The notes under the pieces: model-generated
Told to the model about the DNA's origin: nothing
The model's database searches: none
Seen by the model: the letters and a program-made list of their open reading frames with translations, nothing else
Translations under genes and position numbers: made by a program
In this document: positions 34,431 through 47,200 of the stretch, one piece after another
How positions within the stretch are numbered: the first letter of the stretch is position 1
How the letters are laid out: each line of letters opens with the position of its first letter
From: Amborella trichopoda
Taxonomy: Eukaryota; Streptophyta; Magnoliopsida; Amborellales; Amborellaceae
Direction: 5' to 3'
Assembly (NCBI RefSeq): GCF_000471905.2
Contig: NW_006499364.1
Location: forward strand, 3,688,168 to 3,752,167
DNA: 64,000 nt

Positions 34431-37263
34431 TTTTAACAACCCAACGCCAGTTGTGTTTTCGAAAACTCCGCACCGATTGAACACTCGCAAGAAATAATAA
34501 TCGCTACACCTGGTGTCAGATGTATTTTCAGCAGCCTATTGACACCTACTCCAGGCTGAAGCCTTGCATGTTCTACCACTATCCCTTGTTGAGTAGTACC
34601 CAGGCCGTGTCTTATCATCCCTAGTGGACTTGCACCCAGGCTGTTGCACCAAAAACTGTGACCTATCATCCCCAATGGAGTTAGGAGCTATCCCTCATCC
34701 CCATAGGAGTCACACTTAAACTGCAGCCCATTATCCCCAATGGAATCAAGAGCTATCCCTCATCCCCATAGGAGTCACACCTAAACTGCAGCCCATTATC
34801 TCCAATAGAGTTAGGGTCATTCTTATCTCTTCAATTTTCGGTGGCTCTGTTTCACACCAAGCTATCTTATCCCCAGGAAGTCAGGTTACCTAATCTCCAT
34901 AAAGTCTCATCTTTCATCCCAAGGAGTACAATTACACCCCAAAGCCCTAGTGAAGTCCGCTTCTGCTGGCCATGCTTCATCATGTCACCATTTCCATCTG
35001 GGCCCTCAGTTTGTGAATGTTCCTAACCATTTTATCCCCAGGGAGTCTAAGTTTCACCCACAGACCAATTTCCCATGAAGTCTCACCTACATGGCGACCC
35101 AAGACTCGGTCTGTGCTACACGACCCTAAGCTGCACAGCACAGATTTCGCTACACGACCCTAAACTGCACAGCCCAAGTCTAGTTGCATGACCCTAAACT
35201 GCACAGCCACGTTCTAGTTGCACAACCTTAAAACTGCATGGTCCAAACTATATGATCTTAAACTGTAGCGGAGGTCTAGTTCCACGACCTTAAACTGCAC
35301 AGTCCTAGTTGTATGACTTTAAACTACATAACCACAGTCCAACTGTATGACCTTTAATAATAGTACACGTCCTAGCCACATGACGATAAAAGGCTCAGCA
35401 TCATGGTACGAACTATATGACCTTAAATTGTGGTGGAGGTCTATTTACATGACCTGAAACTGCACAGTCCTAGTTGTATGACTTTAAACTACATAACCAC
35501 GGTCTAGCTATATGACCTTAAACCATAGTGCATATTCTAACCGCATGACGTCCGAACTATATGACCTTAAACTATAGCGGAGGTCTAGTTGCACGACCTT
35601 AAACTGCATGATCATAGTTGCATGACTTTAAACTGCATAACCAAGGTCCCGTTGTATGACCTTAAACCATAGTGCACGTCCTTATCGCATGACGATAAAC
35701 TACTTAGCACAGGTCCGGGAGGTATGACCTTTAAAAAAACTTGCCCCCACATACGTGCACACGCCTTTATGTGCCCTTTCATGTACGCCTTCCCTAACCT
35801 ACCTGTTACTGTGCACGCGCCACCTTAACTACCTCCTGAGTGAGTTCATTCACTTCATCACCATACCTCATTCCCCAATAAGTCTCACCCGTGCTCACAA
35901 AACGACGAACTATCCTGCCATCCATACTCGTTCTAAGTTAGTGGCTCACCATTTTCCACTCACATTCATACATCATCCATCTTTCACAGGTAGCCTAATG
36001 TCATTTCCCCAAGTGAGTCAAACCACCACCACACTTAGTCCATGGCCTCCACAGACTGCCATTCATCACCACCATGGTCCAGCTATATGACCTTAAACTG
36101 TAAGTACACATCCTGGCTACATGACGTTAAAAGGCTTCGCACAGATCCCAAAGGCATGACCTTAAACACGTCTTCACAAAAAAAGGAATAACGGGCATGG
36201 TGTATACCTGAGCAAGCGAATGCTATGAATAAAAATGACGGATGGCCATGGTCATGAAACCATGAGTAAAAGAGTTTCGTGAATAAGAAAATCAAGGCAC
36301 GGTGAAAACTTGAAAGGGCACCGTGAGTAAAAATAGAAATAAGGGTGGACATAGCCAAAAGGTTGTGGGTAAAAGTGTCCCGAATAAAAGGAGGTTGGTG
36401 AAAACCTTCTCTATAGTGCTTCTTCCCAAGTTCAAGCGAAAATTCACAAAGGATGCATGGACCAATAAATAGGTTGATGCAACACTCACCTCAACATGTG
36501 GCTTCAGCCCTCGTTCAAAAGAAGAAAATCCTTGGTAGCATAATGTCAGGAATCCAAAAATACTAGCTTCAAGGGAAAGATTATGACAGCCAGAGTCCAG
36601 TTGTAAAAGGACTCGAAAGACAGAAGACTCGCCAAAATGACAAGACAAGTATCATGAGGAACAACATTATTCCCATGAGGTCGCAAACATACTCTAGAAA
36701 TAAACACTCCAAAGGCAAGAAACTGACAAAGCCATGGCAAAACCTATCAGAGACTTCAGCTCGCCTAGCAGGTACGCCCAACTTCGGGATCGACTAATAA
36801 ACTTGCCCTTGACTGGACTCAGTAGATGAGACCTACAGTGGTACTCTGATCATCTAAAGCAAACCTAGTGTAGCAGCAAACAATGCCTACCATAGAAAAC
36901 AAACGAACTCAGACCAAATGGAAACAATGCCCTTCCACATGGCACTCAATTGTCAGACGAGTCGGATTCAAACTGGCGAGGTCCGTACAAAATCCTCAGC
37001 TTCAAAATCACAAACAGTACGCAGGAGGGTGAGGACTTCAACAAGTTCCCTAAACAAATTCTCTTCGTCCCCTAAAGTCTCCACGGGTGGACCCGCGAAC
37101 TATGGATCCCTACGTCTTAGCAACCTAGTTACACCATTATGTGAATCTCCTCGGCATTCACATGGTCTTGTGGCTGGGAAGAAAAAAAGTAAAAGCCGAA
37201 GGAAATTCTCTAAATGATTGTCCTTATCGCCTCTCTTGAAGCACAACATTCAGAGGGGTAAAC
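34431..37263 (-). mobile_element. Block B, inverted copy
   Basis: Reverse counterpart of 18158-20388. Reading leftward from 37263: CTTGAAGCACAACATTC, TTTCTTCCCAGCCA, the GTTTTCACCAACCTCC segment (about 36400), CCTTTTAACGTCATGTAGCC, then long TTTAAGGTC arrays (35740-35100) and CCACTGGGGA arrays (35060-34600). It lies between block C and the 3' LTR. The PPT-like AGAGGGG just before the LTR is at 37252-37258. No gene is supported; the open frames are in shared repeats. Confidence 0.65.
34600..35740 (-). repeat. CCCCATAGGAGTCA and TTAAACTGCA arrays
   Basis: 34686-34815 holds two near-perfect 65-bp units (AGCTATCCCTCATCCCCATA...), with weaker copies on either side. 35100-35740 holds about twenty 28-35-bp units of ATGACCTTAAACTGCACAG type. 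These are the reverse complements of the arrays at 19745-20380. Confidence 0.85.
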
Positions 37264-38572
37264 TGTTTGATCATATATTTCAGCACCTTTGTCCCTGATA
37301 GGAAGCAGGTCAATAAAGCCTACAAAACAGTGGAAATTCTCGAGAGTCTCAGAGTGGCCATATATTTTGTCAAGATCTTCATCAGCACTTCAAAAATACC
37401 ATATGCCAAGTTTCATCACGATCAGACATGTCTAAGGTAGTGAACACAAAGAAACAATTTCAGCGAAATCAGTCTCTAGCACCTTAAAATGGATCCTGTA
37501 ACTAGAGTCATACTTTTTGTGCATCAAACAGCTATGAGACATCCTCTATTAGATCCATCATGGTCAAAAACCCTTATAGGTTAAGTTTAAGCTTAATCGG
37601 GCACTCCAAGTCAATGTTATGGTTGAAATACCGAAAAGGGGTAGGCCGCACACTATTCTCGTGTGGCCACCCTGCACTAAAACATCGTTAAAGGTGGCTG
37701 TTTTTACAGTCACGGGCAGTCACTTTCGGGGCCTATAACTCCCTCGATCCAAATCGGATCGCTCCCAAATTTTATGAGCAAGTTCGTCTCATCAAGACAA
37801 GCAAATCGATAAGTAGTATGCCCCATGACGACGCCCGAGCAAAGAGAAAAACGAAATGGAAGTTGCTGATCCATGAAGGAAGTTGCAGAAAATTCAGCAA
37901 TAGCACGCCTCGTTCGAGTAGCCAGATCACGACGTTCGCATACTCAATCGGCACAAAACCAATTGCATTAAGTGCGTGAGGTCCGACGCTATCTCTGATC
38001 CGAACCTCACATACGATGAATGGTTGGATTTCACACACAAAGATGTCAAAGCTTCTGTAAATTCTGACCGTCGAATTTCAAGATTCTGGTAACAAACTCA
38101 AGACGACAAAATCTTCATCCGGACATGAAATCAAGTTGCGTTCATTGTAACGTGATCATGATGGCATGCTCAGTGTGATTCAATAAAGAAGTCGCAAAGA
38201 AACTTCAAGGAAAGAGCACACAATCGATCTGAAGTTTTCAAGATTCATGAAAAGTCAAGTCTCATAATCATGGCTCAAAACCATAATTCATGGCTCGAAG
38301 TCGGTATCAAAATGATCGCCATGCCGAAGCCTACAAAAAAACAATAATATTTCGATCAAACAGGCCATATAACAACCTCGGGTCAGCCACAAAAGGTGAC
38401 GTAAGTTCTCGAGCAGTGGTAGGGATAATTATGGAATTCCACACATTGTTAAGCAGGGGCAAAATAGTCCCTTTGAACTCATTCTTTAAATTTCTTTAGA
38501 TTCAATTAAATTGTAACTAACTTAAACTCTTGATAGTTTTTGGGCATACACCCACGTTTGTAGCCCAATTCT

Positions 38573-38579
38573 ATATAAA
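38573..38579 (+). promoter_or_regulatory. LTR-A TATA box
   Basis: TATATAA at the conserved position; an AATGAAA-type signal follows at about 38629, in place of AATAAA. Confidence 0.7.
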
Positions 38580-38689
38580 CAGGCAATGCCTCATTATACA
38601 AATGATGGATTCATTCTTCTTAAATCAATCAATGAAATTTTGATTTTTTCTTGAGCTTGTGGGTACGTCTTAGAGAGAGAGGATAGAGA

Positions 38690-39780
38690 AGAAAAGGGCT
38701 GATACTTTTAAGCAGGTAACTTTCTCTCTCCTCCCCTCTTTCTCTCTCCACCCCTCTTTCTCTCTCCACGCCTCTTTCTCTCTCCACCCCTCTTTTCTCT
38801 CCTCCCTCTTCTCTCTCTCCACTCTTTTCTCTCCTCCCCTCTTTCTCTCCTCCCCTCTTTCTCTCTCCACCCCTCTTTCTCTCTCCATCACTCTTTCTCT
38901 CTCCACCCCTCTTTCTCTCTCCATCACTCTTTCTCTCTCCACCCCTCTTTCTCTCTCTATCCACCCCTCTTTCTCTCTCCACCCCTCTTTCTCTCTCCAC
39001 CCCCTCTTTCTCTCTCCTCCCCTCTTTCTCTCTCCTCCCCTTTTTCTCTCTCCTCCCCTCTTTCTCTCTCCTCCCCTCTTCTTTATCGCTATCTCTCTCT
39101 TCCCTTCTTTCTCTCCTCCCCTCTTTCTCTCTCTCCTTCTCTTCTTTATCACTATCTGCTCTTCTCTCTTCTGTTGCAATCAATGAAGCCTAACGCCGAT
39201 TGTATTTCCCTCTCTTCTCTTCTATTGCATACGACGAAGCTTAGAGCCAGTTGGATTTCTCTCTCTTCTCTTCTGTTGCAGTCGACGAAGACTAGTACCT
39301 GCTAGATTTCTTTCTCTTTTCTTCTGTTACACTAGACGAGGCCTAGTGCTGGCTAGATTTTTCTCTCTCTCCTCTATTGCTATTGATGAAGCCTAGTGTC
39401 ATCTCGATCTCTCTCCTTTGCTTCTCTCCCATCACAACCGGCACAAGGCTAGTGCCGACTGCTTCTCTTCTTCTTTTCACTTCTGACACAGTCGATGAAG
39501 CCTAGCGCCAACTGTGTTTTCTCTCTCTTCTCTTTGGACATAGTCGATGAAGTCTAACGTTGACTATATTTTCTCTCTCCTCTTTTGACACAATCGATGA
39601 AGCCTAACACCAACTGTATTTTCTCTCTCCTCTTTTGACATAGTTAGCAAACCCTAGCATCGACTGTGTTTTCTCTCTCTTCTCTCCTAACATAGTCGGT
39701 GAAGTCTAGTGCCGATTACATTTCCTCTCACTTCTTCGGACACAGTCGTCAAAGTCTAGCGCCGACTGCATCTTCTGTCC
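38690..39780 (+). repeat. CT-rich tract and palindromic U5 units
   Basis: CTCTCTCCACCCCTCTTT-type units (38719-39170) followed by about 12 palindromic units of about 50 bp such as CATAGTCGATG, loop AAGTCTAA, CGTTGACTATA. The long charged open frames on the opposite strand (38629-39183) are translations of this repeat, not proteins. Confidence 0.85.
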
Positions 39781-40568
39781 CTCTCTCTTTTATCCTCTCA
39801 TCTTTCATACTCTTTGCTTCCTTTCTTCTCCCTCCTTCTTTCTGTTCCCTTCTCTTATTTCATTTCTTATTCTCTCCTCATAACCATCATTCTGCTACTC
39901 TTTTGTTCGACTAAGAGAGATTGAGGTTAGCCTCTCATGGTAGTCCTGTCGTGTACCCATAATATTGTTGTTCCAGGATTACTTGGCCCGCTTTATTACC
40001 ATGACAGACTGACCATCATGCCTAGCTAGTAGGTATTGATAATGTTGTCTAGTAGTAATCCTATGAGCCGATCTTAGTTACCGAGCCCATATTTTTATGA
40101 CATCAAGCCAATTATTCACCAGCTTAGTCACCGCTTTGATCCTCTTGCTCAGTCGAATTCTTATCTCCCCCGTCTTTCTTCTCTTCTTCTTTTGAAATGA
40201 GCATGCTTGTGAATGTTCATAAAGTGGAAAAGGGTGAGGTCCGACCCCCCTGTCTTATAACCTTCGCCATATATGTGTCTGATTGTAGAAAAACGAAGAA
40301 TACAAGCTAAGGGTGGCAATTTAGAACCAATTTTATTATTGGGGGGCTTTCTTTGTGATCTAAGAGGGCACCCATGCGAGACAGCCTGAGTAAGTCTTGA
40401 ACCCACCTTAAATTCCTCTCTCACCAGTTGGTAACACCTGCCCCTGTTCTCGAACGAGGTTCCCAAGAGAGCGATATCAAAAACGTCTTGGGTCTTCCCT
40501 TAAAACCTGAGACACATGTCGCCCAATCCTCAAAATGATCCGGAGGGTGAGATCGAGGCACCTAACTA

Positions 40569-41280
40569 GTGCATTCATCTCACAGTTTAAAGTCATGCGC
40601 ATGGACTATGTGTCGTGTCGTTTAACGTCTTACTACATGGATGTGCATTACAGTTTTAAGGTCATGTAGCTCGAACCGTGGCTATGCAGTTTAAATTTAT
40701 GCGCGTAGGACCATACAGTTTAAGGTCGTGCAACTAGACCTCCGCTATAGTTTAAGTTCATATAATTTGGACCACAGCTGTGTAGTCTAAAGTCATGCAG
40801 CTAGGACCATGCAGTTGGAGGTCGTACAACTAGACCGCCACTATAGTTTAAGGTCCTGTAGTTTGGACCATGTAGTTTAGGGTTGTGCACCTAGACCACC
40901 GCTACAGTTTAAGGTCATATAGTTTTGACCGTGCAGTTTAGGGTCGTGTACCTAGACCGTTGCTACAGTTTAAGGTCATATAGTTTGGACCATGTAGTTT
41001 AGGGCCGTGCACTTAGAAAAGTTCATATAGTTTGGACCATGTCGTTTAGGGTCGTGCACCTAGACCGCCACTACAGTTTAAGGTCATATAGCTTGGACCA
41101 TGCAGTTTAGGGTCGTGCACCTAGACTGTAAAGTGGTAAGGGAATGTGACTCCATGAGGAACAGAACCGTGACTAAATACCTACTCCCTGAGGATATAAT
41201 GATTGTGGTGCAGAGAATGAACTCCCTGAGGATGCAGAACGATGGTCCAGATGGGAGTGCCATAGCATGCGCACAACGCT
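40569..41280 (+). mobile_element. Block B fragment, plus strand
   Basis: TTTAAGGTC units of about 30/60 bp (40580-41125) followed by ACTCCCTGAGGAT units (41140-41240). It directly follows the end of the 3' LTR and leads into block C, so it can be read as the far side of a minus-strand element that was split by the 20.4-40.6 kb element. Part of its content duplicates 19345-20380, which a simple split does not explain. Confidence 0.55.
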
Positions 41281-43255
41281 AAGGTTTGAATGACGCACGC
41301 TTTGTTAGGCCCTTGATGAAGCGCACACAGCGTAATGCCCTTGTTGAAGAGCATGCAGTATTAGCTTCACGGTGATAGTTTCTGGTGAAGCGCACGGTTA
41401 TAGCTTCTGGTGAAGCGCACAACGATAGCTTCTGGTGAAGCACAAGGTGATAACTTCTTTAGTAAAGCATGTGGCATAAGCCTTACAAAAGCGCTCAACG
41501 TTAGCATCACATGGTGTTAAGGCATAGCGATAGTAACAAAGAATAGTAGGTTCATGAGGTACAGGCGGCAGTGACTCTCATTCGAGCGTCGGGTTTGAAC
41601 TGCCCCGGCCTAAACATATCGTCGTCTGAAGATGAAGACCGGAGCATCATTTCGAGCTTGTGGGGGGCACATTGCGTAACCCTTGTTTATAAAAGGTGGT
41701 AAAACCCCATTTTACTCTTCGACCCTCAATAAAAGAGTGAAGAGAGTTTTAGAGAACGAGAGGTTCCGATACGAGACTTTCGGTGAGAAACCTCCAACCA
41801 GGCCACATGGCACAGTCGTTCAGAAGCTCTCCTACACACTTCAACAAGTCATGAACCTTCACAGAGTGCTTGCAAATTTTTTCTGAGAGTGCTAAGGCTT
41901 CTCGAGTAGGGAACAGGGAGCCTTCGAGAAGAAGGGAGCCTAACGGAGTTGCAAGCGTTGCAAGCGTTGCAGAGGAGCTTCATTGAGCTCTAGGGCACTA
42001 AGGAGGAGAGACACAAACCAGGGGTCACCGACTAATCTTGAGAACCCTCGGTTATTTCTTGACAGTCTTGTAGTAACCGGTAGGTTATAGAGGTCTCGGG
42101 CACACCAGGGAAGAAAACAGGGACGGCTAGCACTTGCACAGGGCTTTCCGGTGACCTCTCGACATCTTTGTGATTGCTATCAAGCAAAATGGAGGTCGAA
42201 CAATGGTTCTGCCAAAAGCTCAGTGATTTTGCGATGAGTAGAGTGCAAAGAAGGGAGAAAGAACCTTGCAGGGTCACAGGGGAGCTTCTACAGAGATTTC
42301 GATGATTTCTTGATATTCTCGACCATCGATAGGGGGAAAGAACAGGGCCAGAAGGGGGTCCCCGGTGGACGGAGAAGTGTTTCCAATGAGAAGAGGAAAC
42401 ATTGGTAGGGGCCTAAAGGGTCCCAAGCCTGTAATGGTTGGGGAGGCGAAGAGCCGTGGGACAGTGGACCTTCACCGAGGGGCGACGGTTGGTGAAACCG
42501 AAGAGGCACAAAACATTAAATACCCCCTGAGAATTGAGGACGATGGGAACCGGGGCACCACAAGAGCATGCGCGGTATTAAGTAGCATGCAGTGCTGCCT
42601 TCGTGCGGCACTAAGCCGTACACGACAATAGCCATGCTCAGTAGCATGTCGTTCATGGCCATGGTTGCGCGCGGCGTTGGACAGCCCACAGTGATGGTAG
42701 CATGTGGCGTTGAGATGCTCACGGCAGTGGCCACCTACGGCATTGAGCCACGCGTGGTAATGATCACGCGCGGTATTGAGCTGCGCACGGTGATAACTTT
42801 AGACGACAATGCCTTGTGGGGGCCAAGAATAATAGAAAATGAGAAGGACCGGCCACTGTGGTCAGTTGGAAGCCAAGTCCTCCAACACAACAGTGAAGTC
42901 CATTTTGTCTTAAGGAAAGGCATCCATCATAGGCAGCTCCTTGTCAGGGAAGTCCGCTTTGTATGTCTGATAGACTCTATAAGAGTACTTCTTCCCTCTC
43001 TTGGAAACCAGCCATACTTCGTCAGATGAATTGAAGCTGACTCATAAATGGTTGGTCCTTCTCAGAAGCAAGAGCAACACTTCAACATGAACATCCTCTT
43101 TTCCTCTAAAGCAAGAGCAACTGTTGATATTGTATCTGTAACTTCCCTGATAGTGGGCTTTTGGAATAAAAGAAATGAATTTATTTTGAGTTGGGTTGCT
43201 ATTTTTCTTTTCCATTTCTCTCTTTTTACTGCATGCACTACATTTTAAGAGCACA
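41281..43255 (+). mobile_element. Block C, plus strand, with short antisense-ORF stub
   Basis: Repeats of GTGAAGCGCACAACGATAGC (41290-41520), TATA box at 41688-41695, GGTGGTAAAACCCCATTTTA, then leader with a GCGCGGCGTTGAG repeat block (42590-42800) and the segment GGAAGCCAAGTCCTCCAACA (42869). An ATG at 43048 (ATGGTTGGTCCTTCT) aligns with the PMD start context at 32894 (ATGGATGGTTCTTCT), but only about 200 bp follow before the pol terminus, so PMD is absent or reduced to a stub here. Confidence 0.55.
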
Positions 43256-45342
43256 TTAGGGATAGTACTTTTTTAGTTATCGCCCATTTATAGGGGGCAT
43301 TGCCTCTTCTGCATCAGAGTTTGCCAGTATATATGCCCCGTTTGGTGTGACCTTTTTTACTATGAGGTACCTTACCACTTGGGTTCAAACTTTCCTTTAC
43401 GGAATCCATGCATGACAATCGATCTCTTGACTACTAAGACTAGATCCCCACGAACGAACAAGGGAACCTTGACAGACTTGTCAAAGGCTCTCTTCATTCT
43501 CCCCTGATTGAGTCAAGGTTTTGCTGGGCTTCTAGCCTCATTTCATCAAGAGCATCCAACTCCTAATAACAGAGCTTGACCCTCTCATCTTCAGTTAGTC
43601 CCTCAAGTAAAGCAATACAGAGTGAGGGTATTTGAACGTCGAGGGGTAAAACTGCCTCACCTCCATAGATCAGGGAATAAGGAGTAGAGTTTGTAGCATT
43701 TCGGGTGGTGGTGTGATAGGCCCACAGAGGTTAAGGCAGCCTCTCATGCCATATCTTCTTTGACTTCAAAATTTACTTCCGAAACACCCTGCATAGGGTT
43801 TAATTGAATACCTCAGGTAAACCATTGACTCGAGGGTGGTACATGGTCGACTACTTCCACTCAAAACCGAACTGGTTAACTAGGTGATCAATGTGATGGC
43901 TTCGAAACTATGGGCCATTATCAGGGATTATTCGGTCCCGAACCCCAAACTGGTATATGATATGGTGACTCACGAAGTTGGCCACAGTGGCCCCCAGAAC
44001 TTGCTTGAGAGGGACCGCTTCAACCCACTTGGAAAAGTAATATGTCGCTGCTAGGATGAAAGCATGACCCAAGGCAGAAGGAGTTGATGGGTCTTACAAT
44101 GTCCATACCCCACTGGGAAAAGGGCCATGATGTCACTGTAGGATGGAGAGGCTCTGGGGGCTAATGAATGAGGCTTCAGTGCATTTGGCACACCTGGCAT
44201 CTTTTAGCATAGTTTTGGGCATCAGCCACCATTGAAGGCCAATAATAGCCAAGTCTGCATATGCGCTCATAAGGCATAGAGCTGGATTGATGTAGCCCGC
44301 AGATATGCGAATGTACTTCTTTTAGTACTTTATTTGCTTCTCGCGTATCGAGGCATCTGAGGAGAATTCCGTCAAATGATCGACGAAAGGGAACATCCCC
44401 ATTGAGAAGTGTTTACTTGGTAGACATCCATCGTATACCGTTGCGTTCCGCCCGATCCTCAGGAAACCTTCCATGCTTTATGAAGTTCATGATAAGCTCC
44501 CTCCAGTCCTCCACTTGTTCAACCTCTGCACATATTAGGTCGAAGAATTCCAGCTCTTGCTTTCTTCCTTGGATTCATTACCTCGGGACATTTCTTGATC
44601 TTCCTTAATGACATCCTTGACAGCAAGGAGTGCTCCGAATGGATAAGGTCGGCAATCAGGGAAGACATCTCTCTGATCATCCGCATCAACTTCGGTTCTC
44701 AAGTCAACATGTCTCCATTATGCTACTTAGAAAGCCGTGGGCCTTGGTGAAGACAATTGAATGGTGGCCCCGAGCTTTGCAAGCGCATCGACCTGTGAGT
44801 TTAGCCTTCTACGAATATGACTTAGGGAGAAATCGTCGAACTAGGCCATATACGATTTGGTCGTGTCATGATAAGGCTTGAGCGTATCCTTCCTTATGTC
44901 ATAAATCCCCTTATGCTGTCGGATGACCAGCTCAGAGTCATTGAAGATACTCAGCTACTTCAGGTCTAGCTCCGGGGTGATCTCCAATCAGATTATAGGG
45001 CTTGGTATTCAGCCTAATTATGAGAAAATTCCTCTATGAGTGAGAAGGATAGAGGAATCATTCCACCATCGGGAGTCAGGAACACGACTCCAGCACCCCC
45101 TCTATTAGACTGGAATGCTCCATTGAAGTACATTTCCCATGCCCGAGTTATCACCGTACAGAAGACTTCTTCATCCCGGAGATCACTTGACAGGGGAGAT
45201 TCTGAAGGGACTGGGTGAGCCACGAGAAACCTTTGACAGCCTTATGTGCCACGTACGTGATGTCAAACTCCATCAGCAATAATACCCACTTGGCCAAGTG
45301 TCCTGACAGGCATGGCCAGGTCATAAGGAACTTGACAGGGTC
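43256..45342 (-). pseudogene. Ty3/gypsy pol remnant: RNase H, second RNase H, integrase
   Basis: On the minus strand from 45342: FLMTWPCLSGHLAKW and LLLMEFDITYVAHKA (end of RT-RNase H), then a second, Tat-type RNase H (WEMYFNGAFQSNRGGAG; the catalytic Asp seen as YFDE in the 61 kb copy is Asn here). Integrase follows: an H-H-C-C zinc domain (EVHSHICGLH, GYYWPSMVADAQNYAKRCQVC, about 44300-44190), catalytic core QWGMDIV (about 44105), PDNGP and LPEVFN, then the C-terminal SVKVPLFVRGDLVLVVKRSI, ending KKYYP with a stop at 43258-43256. Many stops. RT is missing because an unrelated LTR-like sequence begins at 45343. Confidence 0.85.
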
Positions 45343-47200
45343 TGTCACACCCCAAGTTTACTAACATTCTTTAAGTGTGACAGACTACTCTTATATTAGG
45401 AAAAATTTAAATTCCTAATTATATATATTGTACCAAAACATTTTTTTTTTCATTAATTAATTAAAAATTTCCACAAAGTATTCTCACAACTGGTACCAAC
45501 ATGAAGGCTAGATATATACATTTCTTGATAGAAAAAGAAATTACAATTGTGCATTTGAGCCCAAAGTTACAAAGGGAAATGTAATCATGAATAAAATTTC
45601 TTCCAAAGATGGTCATGTTGCACTCGAACTATGAGACTACAATTACCCTGAAAAGTATTTACCATAGTTTGATGAGTATGGCTACTCAGTAAGTGATCAT
45701 CAAGGTCCTAAAATTAATCATGGTTAAAATATATAAACATTTTCTAAAGAATGTAGATTAATAACAACATGAGAAGGAGCATTACGAGCAAAAACATTTA
45801 TGAATAACAATTTCACTTTTCAGAAATGCACAGTTAAACATAATCCAAATGATTGAAATGCATATAAAAATTTTAATAGAAATGCATCATCTAAAAGATT
45901 TCACAAAATACCCTACTGACATCCCAAGTAGGTCACTTATAGACCCCACCAGCGTCCTGGATGGGTCCAAATAATCCCCATAGGTCCAATCATACCTCAC
46001 CGGTGTACTGCATGAGTCCAAATAATCCCTACCGACATAACGGGATAGGTCCATACAATCCCTGCGGGTCCGATCATACCTCACCGGCGTCCCAAATGAG
46101 TCCAAATATCCCACCAGCATCTTGGATGGGCCCAAATAATCCCTGCAGGTCCAATCATACCTCACCAGCGTATCGGATGAGTCTAAATACCCCAGCAGCA
46201 TCCTGGATGGGTCCAATATCCCACCAGCATGTTAGATGGGCCCAAATATACTTAAATTATCTCTAAAACTCTTTTAACATTAGAAAGCATCAACATCATA
46301 TATGCAAAGTATCATTGAAATCATTAACCGGAAGTCACTTTCAGCAATTTAAACAATCACTTTCATTGAACTATCTGTAAATAACCAGTCAAACATTTTG
46401 ACAATAATTTCTAAAAGGTAACAGTTCTAAATGACATTCCTGAAATGTAACATGATAAAAAGACTATATTATGAAAATCCAAAATTAAATACAGAATTAT
46501 CACAATTTATGGAATTGCCAATTAACAAATAATCATTTCATAGGCAATACTACAATCAAGTGTAGAAATACCTGTGTTTCAAATAATGAGACAATCATTT
46601 GCACATAATTCTATTGTAATAGTAACATTTTTGAGCTCTATACAAATCGCACTAATTAGAAAACGTTCCTTGTAAAGAGAGTGAGAGAGGAGTATAAAGA
46701 GAAGATGGTGAGGGATGGGAAGCAGGAAGAACATAAACTGCTTCCCTTGAAATCCTCAAAATCGTTCATCCCCACATATCTAAAAGTGCTATCAGCCAAA
46801 TTATTGCTATCCATGAAAATAGCTCTACTCTATTTTGTATTCTTAAGGAGCCAACCTAGAGATTTTTCCTCTCTCTCTTTCTCTTTTATATATTCTACCT
46901 ACAAATAGCCCTCAAACGCCTCCCATTTTCTCACATCTCTCTCTCTCTCTGCTATGGTATTAGACCCCACATATGGGGTCTACCATCATGATAATCCCCT
47001 CATTTTCATACATTTTCCTAATTTTGGTTTCATGCGCAAATTTTTTGAACGGTGTTTCTTGCTCTTTCTCTTACTAGTTCAAGTTAGTGTTCAGTGTTTA
47101 CACCTATTTTTCTCTTGACAAATTTTAGTAGTCTCTCCCTCTCTCTCTCTCTTCTCACTTAGAGCTTGATGGTTTCTCTCTCTATGCTCTGTTTTGATTT
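45343..47200. mobile_element. LTR-like fragment beginning TGTCACACCCC
   Basis: Starts TGTCACACCCCAAGTTTAC inside pol and carries ACTCAGTAAGTGAT near 45685, like the CAGTAAGC of the other TGTCAC-type LTRs. AT-rich with a repeat array at 45895-46250. The right end near 47200 was not found: neither a matching CA end, a repeat of the preceding GGGTC, nor the continuation of pol is evident, so a deletion probably removed it. Orientation is undecided. Confidence 0.5.
45895..46250. repeat. About 64-bp array, GGTCCAATCATACCTCACC
   Basis: About five units containing GTCCAAATAATCCC, GGTCCAATCATACCTCACC and a GCGT(C/A)YYGGATGRGTC end, with variants. Confidence 0.85.

Larger units (their letters stand above)
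37264..40568 (+). mobile_element. LTR-A copy, plus strand: probable 3' LTR
   Basis: Starts TGTTTGATCATATATTTCAG after a short purine-rich run and ends ACCTAACTA (CA changed to TA) at 40568; 3305 bp. It contains the full landmark order including GTGAGATCGAGGCACC. With the LTR at 20389 it would bound an element of about 20.2 kb. The bases flanking that pair are GTACG (20384-20388) and GTGCA (40569-40573), three of five identical, so a target duplication is possible but not proved. Confidence 0.8.

Noticed and set aside
38629..39183. Open frames of 169-184 codons rich in Arg, Glu and Gly
   Set aside because: Translations of the CTCTTTCTCTCTCCACCCCT repeat in LTR-A U5; no start context or domain.
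42592..43029. 145-codon open frame in block C, partly similar in frame to 55978-56334
   Set aside because: The shared segment (GSQVLQHN...) is explained by DNA homology of block C copies; the rest is repeat translation. Not enough to call a gene, though the shared frame was noted.
45343..47200. Complete insertion with target duplication
   Set aside because: The TG start is clear but no matching end, GGGTC repeat or continuation of pol was found, so only a fragment is claimed.
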